A DNA stretch of 64,000 nt, from positions 558,001 through 622,000 of the forward strand of contig NZ_AQQR01000002.1 in NCBI RefSeq assembly GCF_002210095.1. The letters are read 5' to 3'. The notes beneath the pieces were generated by a model. It did no database searches. It was not told where the DNA came from and saw only the letters and a list, made by a program, of their open reading frames with translations. The position numbers were made by a program, and so were the translations under genes. This DNA is from Marinibacterium profundimaris (GTDB lineage Bacteria > Pseudomonadota > Alphaproteobacteria > Rhodobacterales > Rhodobacteraceae). This document shows positions 1 to 8,466 of this stretch, piece after piece; positions within the stretch are counted from its first letter, which is position 1, and the number at the start of each line of letters is the position of its first letter.

Positions 1-1
1 C

Positions 2-1216
2 CCCAAGGTGATCGACCTCACCCTGGACCGGATGTGGCGCCTGCTTGAGGCCCTTGGCCATCCCGAACGCCGCCTGCCCCCGGTGATCCACCTGGCGGGC
101 ACCAACGGCAAGGGCTCGACCCAGGCGATGATCCGCGCCGGTCTCGAGGGCGCGGGCAAATCCGTGCACGCCTATACTTCGCCGCACCTGGCGCGGTTCC
201 ACGAACGCGTGCGCCTGGCCGGAGAGCTGATCTCCGAAGCCGCGCTGATCAACGCGCTGGACCGCTGCTACGAGGCCAACGGCGGGGTCGAGATCACCTA
301 TTTCGAGATCACCACCTGCGCCGCCCTTCTCGCCTTTGCCGAGACCCCGGCGGATTACACCCTGCTCGAGGTCGGGCTGGGCGGGCGCCTGGACGCGACC
401 AACGTGATCGACACGCCGGTCGCGACGGTCATCACCCCGGTGTCGATGGATCACGAGGCGTTCCTCGGCGACACGCTGGAGGCGATCGCGGCCGAAAAGG
501 CCGGCATCCTCAAGCGCGGCGTGCCCTGCGCGGTGACCCGCCAGGATCCCCGCGCGCTCGAGGTCATCGAACGCGCCGCCGCGCGTGCCGGGGCGTCGCT
601 GCTTGTGCAGGGCGAACACTGGCACGTTGGCGAGGAACACGGCCGGCTGGTCTATCAGGACGAGACCGGTCTGCTGGATCTGCCCCTGCCCGCGCTGCGC
701 GGCCGCCACCAGCTGGACAATGCCGGCGCCACCCTGACGGTGCTGCGCCAGCTCGGCATCGGCGAGGCGGGCTGCCGGGCGGCGATGGAAAACGTCATCT
801 GGCCCGCCCGGATGCAGCGCCTGACCGAAGGCCCGCTGGTCGAAGCGGCCGGCGATCGCGAGCTCTGGCTCGACGGCGGCCACAATCCCGCGGCCGGCGA
901 GGCCCTAGGCGACCTGCTGGGCGGCCTGCCGCCGCGCCCGACCGTGCTGATCTCGGGCATGATGAACACCAAGGATTGCACCGGCTTCCTGCGCCCTCTT
1001 GCCTCCCGCGCCGACCGCCTGATCGCGGTGCCGGTCCCGGGCGAGGAAAACGGGCTGGATCCGGAGAGCCTTGCCGAAAGCGCGCGATCCGTGGGCCTGG
1101 CCGCCGAGGTCGCGGCCAGCACCGAGGCCGCCGTGGCGTCCGCCGGGGACGCCGAGCGGATCGTGATCTGCGGCTCGCTCTACCTGGCGGGGTCGGTGCT
1201 GAAACGGAACGGGTAA
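2..1216 (+). CDS. folC: Folylpolyglutamate synthase / dihydrofolate synthase, 5' end cut by window
   Basis: Cytoplasmic Mur-ligase-family enzyme that adds glutamate to dihydropteroate and to folates using ATP. The ATP-binding loop GTNGKGST lies near residue 32 of the visible part, followed by the YTSPHLARFHERVRL segment. LDGGHNPAA marks the start of the C-terminal domain, which is complete and ends at a TAA. The frame is open from base 2 (P-K-V-I-D-L), no ribosome binding site precedes the GTG at 8, and family members have some more N-terminal residues, so the gene is partial and its start lies before the window. Two GC-rich hairpins that open a dispersed repeat follow directly after the stop. 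Family assignment is firm. Confidence 0.95.
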   Translation, partial: PKVIDLTLDRMWRLLEALGHPERRLPPVIHLAGTNGKGSTQAMIRAGLEGAGKSVHAYTSPHLARFHERVRLAGELISEAALINALDRCYEANGGVEITYFEITTCAALLAFAETPADYTLLEVGLGGRLDATNVIDTPVATVITPVSMDHEAFLGDTLEAIAAEKAGILKRGVPCAVTRQDPRALEVIERAAARAGASLLVQGEHWHVGEEHGRLVYQDETGLLDLPLPALRGRHQLDNAGATLTVLRQLGIGEAGCRAAMENVIWPARMQRLTEGPLVEAAGDRELWLDGGHNPAAGEALGDLLGGLPPRPTVLISGMMNTKDCTGFLRPLASRADRLIAVPVPGEENGLDPESLAESARSVGLAAEVAASTEAAVASAGDAERIVICGSLYLAGSVLKRNG

Positions 1217-1289
1217 GGGGGCGCTGCCCCCGTCGCCTGCGGCGACTCCCCCGCGGGTATTTGGGCAAAGATGAAGCAGGGGCGTGGCG
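1217..1289 (+). repeat. Dispersed GTATTTGGGC-type repeat with two leading hairpins
   Basis: Directly after folC are two perfect hairpins, GGGGGC/GCCCCC with loop GCT at 1217-1231 and GTCGCC/GGCGAC with loop TGC at 1232-1246. They are followed by the core GTATTTGGGCAAAGATGAAG and the tail CAGGGGCGTGG. The same core occurs at six other sites in this window. The hairpins could end folC transcription, although there is no T-run. Similar sequences are, from memory, frequent in Rhodobacteraceae intergenic DNA. Confidence 0.75.
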
Positions 1290-1299
1290 CGCGATTTCC

Positions 1300-1372
1300 T
1301 GAAGAGATCGTTAATACGCCCCTGTAACGTGTTGATTCTATTGGCCAGCCAAAGTGTCCCACGCGTGGGACA
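1300..1372 (-). repeat. 73-base palindromic element, copy A
   Basis: One of four copies of a fixed-length element, read here on the minus strand. The palindrome TGTCCCACGCGTGGGACA is at 1355-1372. After 17 variable bases come AATCAA, four variable bases and TTACAGGGGCGTATTAAC. The element closes with TTAA-N7-TTCA, whose halves fall at 1311-1314 and 1300-1303. It sits between the convergent ends of folC and zapE, so it is unlikely to be a promoter for either. Confidence 0.8.
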
Positions 1373-1382
1373 TTGCGGCACG

Positions 1383-1410
1383 CCCTGGTTCACCTTTGGA
1401 AAAATACCCC
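1383..1410 (-). repeat. Partial dispersed GTATTTGGGC-type repeat
   Basis: On the minus strand this reads GGGGTATTTTTCCAAAGGTGAA, a diverged core of the repeat found at 1217-1289 and elsewhere. It has no leading hairpins. With the copy at 1217 it brackets the 73-base element between them. Confidence 0.55.
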
Positions 1411-1451
1411 GGCCAGACGGCGCCGAAATCGCCGACAGCGAAGACGGGGGC

Positions 1452-2510
1452 TCACCGCCCCCAATCCTCCCCCATCATCTCGCGCAGGCGCGACGCGGTG
1501 CGCTCGAATTCAAAGGCCCCGTCGCCCTCCATGTAGAGCATTTCCGGCTGGGCCTGGGCCGAGCAGATCAGCCGCACCTTCGCCTCGTAGAGCGCGTCGA
1601 TCAGGGTGACGAAGCGCTTGGCCTCGTTGAAGTTGTTGCGCGACAGGCTGGGCACGTCCTCGAGCACCAGCACCTTCACCGCATCGGCCAGGGCGAGGTA
1701 GTCGGCCGGGCCCAGCATCTTGCCGCAGAGATCGTAGAACCGCGCCCGGGCGATGCCGTTGCGATAGGCCGGAAGCTCGACCTCGCGGCCCTTCACGTGC
1801 AGGACCAGCGGTTCCGCGGGCCCGCCCGACAGATCTTCCCAGACCTCGCGGATGCGGGCGCGGGTGTCGGAATTGATCGGGGTGAAATAGGTCGGCGCGC
1901 CCTGCAGGCGGTTCTGGCGGTAATCCGTGTCCGAGGCCAGCTCGTGGACGACCATGCGCTCCTTGATCAGCTCGATGAAGGGCAGGAAAAGCGCGCGGTT
2001 CAGCCCGTCCTTGTAAAGGTCGTCCGGCAGACGGTTCGAGGTGGTCACCATCACCACGCCGGCATCGAAGAGTTTCTGGAACAGCCGCCCGACGATCATC
2101 GCGTCGGTGATGTCGGTGATCTGCATCTCGTCGAAGGCCAGGCAGCGGACCGAGGAGATCACCGCCTCGGCCGCCGGTTCCAGCGCGTCCTCGACCTTGC
2201 GCTGTCGGGCCTCGTGCATGGCCGCGTGGATTTCCTGCATGAAGGCGTGGAAATGCACGCGGCGGGTGGGGATGCCGTCCAGCGAGTCGACGAAGAGGTC
2301 CATCAGCATGGATTTGCCGCGCCCGACCCCGCCCCAGAGGTACAGCCCCTTCGGCGGTTCCGGCGGCTTGCGGAACAGGCCCCGGCGCACGGGCTGCATC
2401 AGCCCCTCGCGGATCCGGTCGAATTCCGGCATCACCTCTTCCTGAGCCGGATCCGGACGGATGGTGCCATTGGCGACACCGGCCTTGTAGATGGACATCA
2501 TGTCGGTCAT
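1452..2510 (-). CDS. zapE: Cell division protein ZapE (AFG1-like AAA ATPase)
   Basis: 352-residue P-loop ATPase of the ZapE/AFG1 family. In E. coli ZapE acts at the constriction ring and influences FtsZ bundle stability; mitochondrial AFG1/LACE1 relatives act in protein quality control. Walker A GGVGRGKS is at residues 60-67, Walker B LAFDEMQ at about 124-130, and a sensor-type TTSNR at 156-160. Length matches the family. The start ATG at 2510 (with a second Met at residue 4) gives the expected N-terminus leading to the RIREGLMQP region. It is convergent with folC, and a 73-base repeat lies in the gap. Its upstream side faces the divergent MFS gene. Confidence 0.93.
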   Translation of the reverse strand: MTDMMSIYKAGVANGTIRPDPAQEEVMPEFDRIREGLMQPVRRGLFRKPPEPPKGLYLWGGVGRGKSMLMDLFVDSLDGIPTRRVHFHAFMQEIHAAMHEARQRKVEDALEPAAEAVISSVRCLAFDEMQITDITDAMIVGRLFQKLFDAGVVMVTTSNRLPDDLYKDGLNRALFLPFIELIKERMVVHELASDTDYRQNRLQGAPTYFTPINSDTRARIREVWEDLSGGPAEPLVLHVKGREVELPAYRNGIARARFYDLCGKMLGPADYLALADAVKVLVLEDVPSLSRNNFNEAKRFVTLIDALYEAKVRLICSAQAQPEMLYMEGDGAFEFERTASRLREMMGEDWGR

Positions 2511-2654
2511 GGCGCGTGACCTAGCGCGGGCCTGCGCGGAATGGCAAGCGACCTTGCGTCAGGTCGCGCCGTGCAGGGCCGCCATGCGGTGGCCTGCCTT
2601 GCGCATCGGCGCGGCGCGGCTAAGCTCGCCGCAACCGCTTGAGAGGGTCGGTCC

Positions 2655-3896
2655 ATGCCTCGTACATCCTCGCTGATCACGCCCGTCCTGGTGACCGGCT
2701 GCCTGATCACGCTTGTCAGTTTTGCCATACGCGCCTCCTTCGGGGTCTTCCAGATCCCGATTGCCGAGGAATTCGGATGGGCGCGGGCCGAATTCTCGCT
2801 GGCGCTGGCGTTCCAGAACCTGGCCTGGGGGATCGGTCAGCCGATCTTTGGCGCGATCGCCGAGCGGATGGGAGAGCGCAAGGCTGTGGTCATCGGCATC
2901 CTGCTTTATGCGCTGGGGCTGGTGCTGTCGGCCGGGTCGGTGACGCCGCTGGGGCACCAGGCCTGGAACTGGATGATCGGCTTCGGCATCGCCGGCAGCG
3001 GCTTTGGCCTGATCCTGGCCATCGTCGCCCGCGCGGCGAGCGAGGAGCACCGGTCGATGGCCATGGCGATCACCACCGCCGCGGGCAGCGCGGGGCAGGT
3101 GGTGGGGGCGCCGGTGGCGGAATGGCTGCTGAGCCTGATGAACTGGTCGCAGGTCTTCCTGGTCTTTGCAGGCGCCATGCTGGTTCTGCTGATGCTGGTG
3201 CCCGGGCTGAAGGCGCCGGAGGGCAGCGGATCTTCGGGCCCGGACGAGACCCTGGGCGAGATCCTGGGCCGCGCGCTGCGCGATCCGTCCTTCACGCTGA
3301 TCTTCCTGGGCTTCTTCAGCTGCGGCTACCAGCTGGGCTTCATCACTTCGCATTTCCCGGCGCTGGTGACCGAGATGTGTGGGCCGATCGCGCCGGGCAG
3401 TGTGCTGCACGGGCTGGGCGTGACGACGACCTCGGCGCTGGGGGCGGTGGCGATCTCGCTGATCGGACTGGCCAATATCGCTGGGACGCTGCTGGCGGGC
3501 TGGGCGGGCAAGCATTACCCGCGCAAATACCTGCTGGCCGGGGTCTATGCCGGGCGGACGCTGTTTGCCGGGCTGTTCATCCTGTTCCCGATCACGCCCG
3601 GCACGGTGCTGCTGTTCTCGGCCGGGATGGGGGCGCTGTGGCTGGCGACGGTGCCGCTGACCTCCGGCCTCGTGGGGCATATCTACGGGCTGCGCTACCT
3701 CGGCACGCTCTACGGGCTGGTGTTCTTCAGCCACCAGCTGGGGTCCTTCCTGGGGATCTGGCTGGGCGGGCGGATGTATGACGCCTTTGGCGATTACACC
3801 CTGGTCTGGTGGGTCGGCGTGGGGATCGGCGCGTTTTCGGCCATCGTGCACCTGCCGGTGCGGGAACAGCCACTGGCGCGGCCGCTGGCGGCCTAA
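2655..3896 (+). CDS. MFS transporter
   Basis: 413-residue major facilitator superfamily permease with about twelve hydrophobic helices. The first half carries the loop between helices 2 and 3 (AERMGERKAVVIG), the usual MFS motif A position, and the N-terminal helix is followed by RASFGVFQIPIAEEFGW, typical of the monocarboxylate / oxalate-formate antiporter-like branch. The ATG at 2655 follows a purine-rich GAGAGGGTCG. Substrate cannot be read from sequence; a small organic anion is an inference from the branch. Its TAA stop shares bases with the TAG stop of the convergent hydrolase gene. Confidence 0.85.
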   Translation: MPRTSSLITPVLVTGCLITLVSFAIRASFGVFQIPIAEEFGWARAEFSLALAFQNLAWGIGQPIFGAIAERMGERKAVVIGILLYALGLVLSAGSVTPLGHQAWNWMIGFGIAGSGFGLILAIVARAASEEHRSMAMAITTAAGSAGQVVGAPVAEWLLSLMNWSQVFLVFAGAMLVLLMLVPGLKAPEGSGSSGPDETLGEILGRALRDPSFTLIFLGFFSCGYQLGFITSHFPALVTEMCGPIAPGSVLHGLGVTTTSALGAVAISLIGLANIAGTLLAGWAGKHYPRKYLLAGVYAGRTLFAGLFILFPITPGTVLLFSAGMGALWLATVPLTSGLVGHIYGLRYLGTLYGLVFFSHQLGSFLGIWLGGRMYDAFGDYTLVWWVGVGIGAFSAIVHLPVREQPLARPLAA

Positions 3897-4819
3897 TCGT
3901 CGGTGAGCGTGGCGCGCAGCGCGTCCAGGACCTGGGCCGTATGGGTATAGGGCAGGCCGTGGCCCGCGCCGGGGATGACCTCCTGCCGGGCGTTGCGGCT
4001 CCATTCCGTCAGCTTGCCCATGGCGCTCAGCGGGATGACCCTGTCCTGTTCGCCCCAGATCGCGATCACCGGCACCTCCTGCGCACGAAGGGCGCGGTGG
4101 TCGGGCTCGAACCTCTCCGACAGGATGCCGCGCAGGGATGACAGGACAGCGGGTGTGTAGCCGCGATAATCCAGTTCGGCCTGCTGGCGGTCGGTGATGT
4201 CGGGGACCGAGCCGGGCAGGTCGCGCCCGGCCTCGGTCTCGTGCATCTGGCGCAGCGGGAAGACGGCAAGCATCAGCCAGTCGCCAAAGCCCTTCGTGTC
4301 GCGCATGAGGCGGGTCAGGCGCGACATCCGCATCCCCATGCCGGCGGGGGCCAGCAGCACAAGCCGGCGGATCCGGTCGGGGTGGCGCGCGGCAAAGGCC
4401 GTGGCGATGGCGCCGCCCATGGAATAGCCGAACAGCGTGATGTCCCGGCGCACGCCTTCGAATTCCAGCAGCTCTTCCAGCTGGCGCAGGAAGAAGGCGC
4501 GGTCCTGCAGGCCCGGCGGCCGGTCAGAGCAGCCGCGCCCGTAAAGATCGTAGACCAGAACGCGAAAACCCCAGGCCGCCAGCCCCCGTGCCAGGCCGGA
4601 CCAGACGACGGCCGGCGTGGTCAGCCCGTGGATGCAGACGGCGACGGGACCCCGAAGGGGGCCGATCCAGTGGTAATGGGTCACGCCCTGCGACAGCTCG
4701 GCAAAGCTGCCGCCGGCCGCGCGCCGAAGCTCGGGCGTCATGGGCTTGCGGGTGCGCTCGGCGATCAGCGGCCAGGCGAAAAGCACCAGCAGCAGGCCAA
4801 GCAGCACCAGTCCGATCAT
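3893..4819 (-). CDS. Alpha/beta hydrolase with N-terminal membrane segment
   Basis: 308-residue alpha/beta-fold hydrolase, last gene of a three-gene operon. Residues 2-20 form a hydrophobic membrane segment or uncleaved signal. The oxyanion region HGLTTP is at 64-69, the nucleophile elbow GYSMGG at 131-136 with Ser133, and the acid and histidine are expected in GEQDRVIP and GAGHGL. The ATG at 4819 overlaps the TGA of the upstream dehydrogenase gene by ATGA, which fixes the start although the frame is open far upstream. The 3' end meets the convergent MFS gene with overlapping stop codons. Substrate unknown. Confidence 0.85.
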   Translation of the reverse strand: MIGLVLLGLLLVLFAWPLIAERTRKPMTPELRRAAGGSFAELSQGVTHYHWIGPLRGPVAVCIHGLTTPAVVWSGLARGLAAWGFRVLVYDLYGRGCSDRPPGLQDRAFFLRQLEELLEFEGVRRDITLFGYSMGGAIATAFAARHPDRIRRLVLLAPAGMGMRMSRLTRLMRDTKGFGDWLMLAVFPLRQMHETEAGRDLPGSVPDITDRQQAELDYRGYTPAVLSSLRGILSERFEPDHRALRAQEVPVIAIWGEQDRVIPLSAMGKLTEWSRNARQEVIPGAGHGLPYTHTAQVLDALRATLTDD

Positions 4820-5730
4820 CCGGCCATCCAGCGGCCCAGGATGTAATCCGCCGTCATCAGGTCCAGATGCGCGCCGCCGCCGTTCTTGAACAGCGTGATG
4901 TCGTCCGGTCCGCCCCGGGTGAAGGACCCGATGTCGTAGAAATCGGCGCGGATGGCGTCGCGGGCGAGGACGCCGGAGGCAAGCGGGATCTTGAGCTCGC
5001 CGATATGGTCCAGCGTGGTGTCGCAGCTGTCGACATAAACCGTCGCGCGTTGCAGCGCGGTGTCGTCGGCCTCGCGCATGTCGGGGCGGTAGGCGCCGAT
5101 CAGGTTGACGTGCTGGCCGGGGCGCAGCCACGCGCCCTTCAGCACGGGTTCGGTGGACATGGTGGCGCCCAGGATGATGTCGGCCTCGGGCACTGCCGTT
5201 TCCAGGTCGGTGACGGCGGTGACATGGTGGAAGCCCTCGGCCAGCGCCTCGGCCCGGGCGGGGGTGCGGTTCCAGACGCGGAACCGGGCGCCGGGGAAGC
5301 CGGCCGAGAAGGCCTCGATCAGCGTGCCGGCGACGGTGCCGGCGCCCATGACCAGGATCGTGTCGACCTTCTCCGGCGCCAGGAGCTGCGCGCCGAGCAG
5401 GCTGTCGCCGGCGGTCTTCCACTTGGTCACAAGGTGAAAATCGACCAGCGCCTTCAGCGTGCCGTCGGTGTCGTCGTAGAGAGTCACCGCACCATTGATC
5501 GACGGTTTGCCGGCCTCGGCATTGCCGGGAAAGATCGTCGCGGTCTTCACCAGCTGGCCCAACCCGTCGATCCAGGCCGCGCGCGACAGAAGCGTGTCGG
5601 GGTCGCGGTAGAGGAAGGTATCGCCGATCTCGGCCCTGGGCAGGGCGTGGCCACGGGCCAGCGCCTCGGCCAGGTCGAGCCAGTCAAGCAGCGCCTCGCC
5701 CTCGGTGAAGGGAATGATCGTGGGGGTCAT
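4816..5730 (-). CDS. Ornithine cyclodeaminase / mu-crystallin family dehydrogenase
   Basis: 304-residue NAD(P)-dependent enzyme of the ornithine cyclodeaminase/mu-crystallin family, which covers cyclodeaminases, ketimine or imine reductases and some alanine dehydrogenases. The glycine-rich dinucleotide motif GAGTVAG is at 129-135 and the family segment KTAGDSLLGAQLL at 104-116; Lys61 in the LVKTATIFPGN stretch is at the usual catalytic lysine position. The start at 5730 overlaps the stop of the HAD gene by ATGA, and its stop overlaps the start of the hydrolase in the same way, so the three are translationally coupled. The true substrate cannot be decided from sequence. Confidence 0.85.
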   Translation of the reverse strand: MTPTIIPFTEGEALLDWLDLAEALARGHALPRAEIGDTFLYRDPDTLLSRAAWIDGLGQLVKTATIFPGNAEAGKPSINGAVTLYDDTDGTLKALVDFHLVTKWKTAGDSLLGAQLLAPEKVDTILVMGAGTVAGTLIEAFSAGFPGARFRVWNRTPARAEALAEGFHHVTAVTDLETAVPEADIILGATMSTEPVLKGAWLRPGQHVNLIGAYRPDMREADDTALQRATVYVDSCDTTLDHIGELKIPLASGVLARDAIRADFYDIGSFTRGGPDDITLFKNGGGAHLDLMTADYILGRWMAG

Positions 5731-6347
5731 GCCGCCTCCTCTTCGGTCAGCAGACCATGCGAGACGAGGCAGTCGGCCCAGCCGTCGGGGCCGGTGAACA
5801 GGTGGGTCTGCCATCCCCGCACCTGGGCGGCGGCGATGTTGTCGGCACGGTCGTCGGCAAAGAGCAGGTTGCGCGGGGCGATGCCGCAATCCTCCTCGAC
5901 CATGCGGTAAATCTCGGGGTCCGGTTTCGTCACCTTCATGTGGCCCGAGATGTACTTGCGGTCGAATTCGTCGAGAAACGGGTAGTGGGTGAGCGCGAAA
6001 TCGAAGCTTTCGACGCCGAAATTGGTCAGCGAGAAGACCGGGACGCCCTTGGCCCGCAGCGCCCGCAGCAGCCGGACGGAGCGCGGGATCTCGGGCCGGG
6101 CGAGTTCGATCCAGCGATCGTGCCACATGCGGATCTCGTCCCGGAATTCGGGGTAGTCCTCGGCGGTGGCATAGATCGTCCTGGTGAAATGGTGGCCCAT
6201 GTCCACCTTGTCGTTCATGCCATGCAGATCGACGGTGTCGAACATCGCGCGGCGGCGGTCCTCTCCGATCTCGGCGTCGTAGAACCGTTCCGGTTGCCAT
6301 TCGATCAGCACGTTGCCGATGTCGAAGATGACGGCTTCTGGTCGCAT
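5727..6347 (-). CDS. HAD-family phosphatase (YihX-like)
   Basis: 206-residue haloacid dehalogenase superfamily hydrolase. Motif I is FDIGNVLIEW with the nucleophilic Asp, the lysine of motif III is in KVTKPDPEIY, and motif IV is FADDRADN. The DxGN form and the size resemble the sugar-phosphate phosphatase YihX branch. The ATG at 6347 is chosen because AAGGGGC lies just upstream; an earlier ATG at 6380 would start inside an AT-rich hairpin and add eleven unlikely residues. It is the first gene of the operon with the dehydrogenase and hydrolase. Confidence 0.85.
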   Translation of the reverse strand: MRPEAVIFDIGNVLIEWQPERFYDAEIGEDRRRAMFDTVDLHGMNDKVDMGHHFTRTIYATAEDYPEFRDEIRMWHDRWIELARPEIPRSVRLLRALRAKGVPVFSLTNFGVESFDFALTHYPFLDEFDRKYISGHMKVTKPDPEIYRMVEEDCGIAPRNLLFADDRADNIAAAQVRGWQTHLFTGPDGWADCLVSHGLLTEEEAA

Positions 6348-6367
6348 GCGTCTGCCCCTTGCGTGTT

Positions 6368-6413
6368 CAAAAGTCTTCAAAGACTTTTGGCAAATTTCTT
6401 CGAAAGAAATTTG
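6368..6413. repeat. Tandem pair of AT-rich perfect hairpins
   Basis: Two back-to-back stem-loops sit between fghA and the HAD gene. The first pairs CAAAAGTCT (6368-6376) with AGACTTTTG (6381-6389). The second pairs CAAATTTCTT (6391-6400) with AAGAAATTTG (6404-6413). They stand out from the GC-rich surroundings. They may end fghA transcription, or be a dispersed repeat: AT-rich perfect hairpins also occur at 16261 and 49680. Confidence 0.7.
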
Positions 6414-6446
6414 GGGCGCAAGGGGCAGAGGCCGGTTTGGGCCTGA

Positions 6447-7277
6447 TCAGGCGAAGAGCGCCTCGGCGTGGAAGGCGACATGCTCTTCCATGAAGGTCGA
6501 GACGAAGAAATAGCTGTGATCATAGCCCTTCTGCAGACGGAAGGTCGCCGGCTGGCGGCGCGTGGCGATGGCATCGGCCATGACCTCGGGGCGGAGCAGG
6601 TCGATGAACTGGTCGGTCGACCCGGTGTCCATCAGGACCGGCCCGTCAAAGCCCACTTCGCGCATCAGGTGCGAGGCGTCGTGCCTGGCCCAGGCGGTTT
6701 CGGTCCCGCCCAGGTACGCGGTCAGCTGCTTGCGGCCCCAGTCCGAGCCCATCGGGTTGCAGATCGGCGAGAAGGCCGACACCGACTTGAACCGCCCTGG
6801 ATTGTTCATCGCGATGGTCAGCGCGCCATGGCCGCCCATGGAATGGCCGGTGATCGCCTGGCGCTCCATGTCGAGGGCGAATTCGCGGCCCACCAGCGCC
6901 GGCAATTCCTCGACCACGTAGTCCCACATCCTGAAATGCGGGGCCCAGGGATCCTGCGTCGCGTTCACGTAGAACCCCGCGCCCTTGCCGAGATCATAGG
7001 CGTCGTCGTCGGCCACGTCGTCGCCACGCGGCGAGGTGTCGGGAAAGATCAGCGCGATGCCCTGATCGGCCGCCCAGGCCTGGGCGCCGGCCTTGGTCAT
7101 GGCGTTTTCATGGGTGCAGGTCAGACCCGACAGGTACCACAGCAACGGCACCGGGCCGTCATCCGCCTCTTCGGGCAGGAAGAGGCCGAAGGTCATGTCG
7201 CAGTTGCAGGCGCTGGAGGCGTGGGTATAGACGCCCTGCGTGCCGCCGAAGCACCTGTTCTCGGAAACGGTGTCCAT
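6447..7277 (-). CDS. fghA: S-formylglutathione hydrolase
   Basis: 276-residue cytoplasmic serine hydrolase that splits S-formylglutathione to formate and glutathione, the second step of glutathione-dependent formaldehyde removal. The nucleophile elbow GHSMGGHGAL is at about 145-154, the family N-terminus (SENRCFGGTQGVYTHAS) is present, and the catalytic Asp and His fall in TGSTDQFI and GYDHSYFF. Length equals the family. The usual partner, glutathione-dependent formaldehyde dehydrogenase, is not adjacent; the flanks are an AEC permease and the HAD operon. Confidence 0.95.
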   Translation of the reverse strand: MDTVSENRCFGGTQGVYTHASSACNCDMTFGLFLPEEADDGPVPLLWYLSGLTCTHENAMTKAGAQAWAADQGIALIFPDTSPRGDDVADDDAYDLGKGAGFYVNATQDPWAPHFRMWDYVVEELPALVGREFALDMERQAITGHSMGGHGALTIAMNNPGRFKSVSAFSPICNPMGSDWGRKQLTAYLGGTETAWARHDASHLMREVGFDGPVLMDTGSTDQFIDLLRPEVMADAIATRRQPATFRLQKGYDHSYFFVSTFMEEHVAFHAEALFA

Positions 7278-7381
7278 TTTGTCTCTCCCTCGGGATCGTT
7301 GGGTTCGGCTGCGTACCTACAAGCCCCCTACGCCCCGGTAAAGGCGGACGAAAGGCGCGGTTGAGCCTGCCTTGGCCCGGT

Positions 7382-8308
7382 TCAGCCGCCGACCCAGGCG
7401 ATCACCAGCGGCACGGTCAGGATGCTGGCCGCGGTCGAGATCAGGATCGCGGCCGACACGCGCTGCGGCGCGGTGCCGTAATGCTGCGCCAGCATGAAGA
7501 CATTGCCCGCCACCGGCAGGGCCGCGGCCGAGATCGTGACCATGGCCGCGAAGGGCTCCACCGGGAAGAGCCAGAGCACGCCGATCGCCACGAAGAGCGG
7601 ATGCAGCACCAGCTTGCAGCTGCTCAGCCAGCCGGCGATGACGATGCGTTCGGCCGACTTGCTGGCCAGCGAGGCGCCGATGGCAAACAGAGCGCCGGGC
7701 GTGGCGGCGCCGCCGAGGATCACCAGGAAATCGTCCAGCACCCGGGGGATCGGAACTTCGAAGGCCGACCAGGTCAGCCCGGCGGCGATCGAGACGATCA
7801 TCGGGTTCTTCAGGAGCCCCAGACCGATCTGCCCGAAGGTGGCCGCCGACAGCCGCCCGGTGCGGCCGGCGTTGATCAGGATGACGATCAGGCTGGAAAA
7901 CACGATCAGATCGACCGTAAGCACCACCATGTTGGGCCCGATCGCCTCTTCGCCGAAGAGCGTCACGAACATCGGCAGGCCCAGGAAACCCACGTTGCCG
8001 ATCGCCGCGCACTGGCTTTCGATCGCCGCCGTCGGAATGTCCAGCCGCCGCACAAAGGCCACCCCGGTGGCCACCAGGTAGACGAAGGTGGTGCCCCAGA
8101 GGTACCCGGCGACCAGGTTCCAATCCAGGATCTCGCCCAGCGACAGCGAGGCCGAAAAGCGGAACAGCATCGCCGAAAGTGCGAAGAAGAAGACGAACTT
8201 GGTGAGATAGGCCGTCGCTTCCTCGGTAAAGAAGCGCATGCGGCCGGCGAGATACCCGAGGCCGATGATTGCAAAAAAGGGCAGGGTTCTCAGAAAGATC
8301 TCGACCAT
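7382..8308 (-). CDS. AEC family permease (auxin efflux carrier-like)
   Basis: 308-residue integral membrane protein with eight to ten hydrophobic helices across its length and the family N-terminus MVEIFLRTLPFFAIIGLGYL. AEC permeases export or exchange small organic acids in bacteria; the substrate here is unknown. The ATG at 8308 is preferred because it begins the canonical first helix; in-frame ATGs at 8338 and 8371 would add non-family residues, and none has a strong ribosome binding site. It is transcribed divergently from the TetR gene, with an inverted repeat between them, so it may be under TetR control. Confidence 0.87.
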   Translation of the reverse strand: MVEIFLRTLPFFAIIGLGYLAGRMRFFTEEATAYLTKFVFFFALSAMLFRFSASLSLGEILDWNLVAGYLWGTTFVYLVATGVAFVRRLDIPTAAIESQCAAIGNVGFLGLPMFVTLFGEEAIGPNMVVLTVDLIVFSSLIVILINAGRTGRLSAATFGQIGLGLLKNPMIVSIAAGLTWSAFEVPIPRVLDDFLVILGGAATPGALFAIGASLASKSAERIVIAGWLSSCKLVLHPLFVAIGVLWLFPVEPFAAMVTISAAALPVAGNVFMLAQHYGTAPQRVSAAILISTAASILTVPLVIAWVGG

Positions 8309-8436
8309 GCGATTGGCGTACCGAAGCTGAATGATCATCGCAAGACAGGTAAGTCTCGGGCGATGGCACATTTGCGGGCAAGGCCTTCGAAATCGGCTGC
8401 GGCGCGGGCATTCCGTCCGGTCCTGCTTGTCGGAAC

Positions 8437-8452
8437 TGAACCGTTCGGTTTA
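8437..8452. promoter_or_regulatory. Candidate TetR operator TGAACCGTTCGGTTTA
   Basis: Near-perfect inverted repeat with arms TGAACCG and CGGTTTA around TT, placed 15 bases before the TetR-family start codon and in the divergent gap facing the AEC permease gene. Arms of the AACCG/CGGTT type are common upstream of autoregulated TetR genes. The assignment is positional. Confidence 0.55.
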
Positions 8453-8466
8453 AGATCGTCGCGGGG

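Noticed and set aside
1355-1372. Reading the 18-base palindrome as a classical parS site
   Set aside because: It is two bases longer than parS, differs in each half, and occurs four times in 64 kb; only a looser ParB-like hypothesis is kept as a finding.
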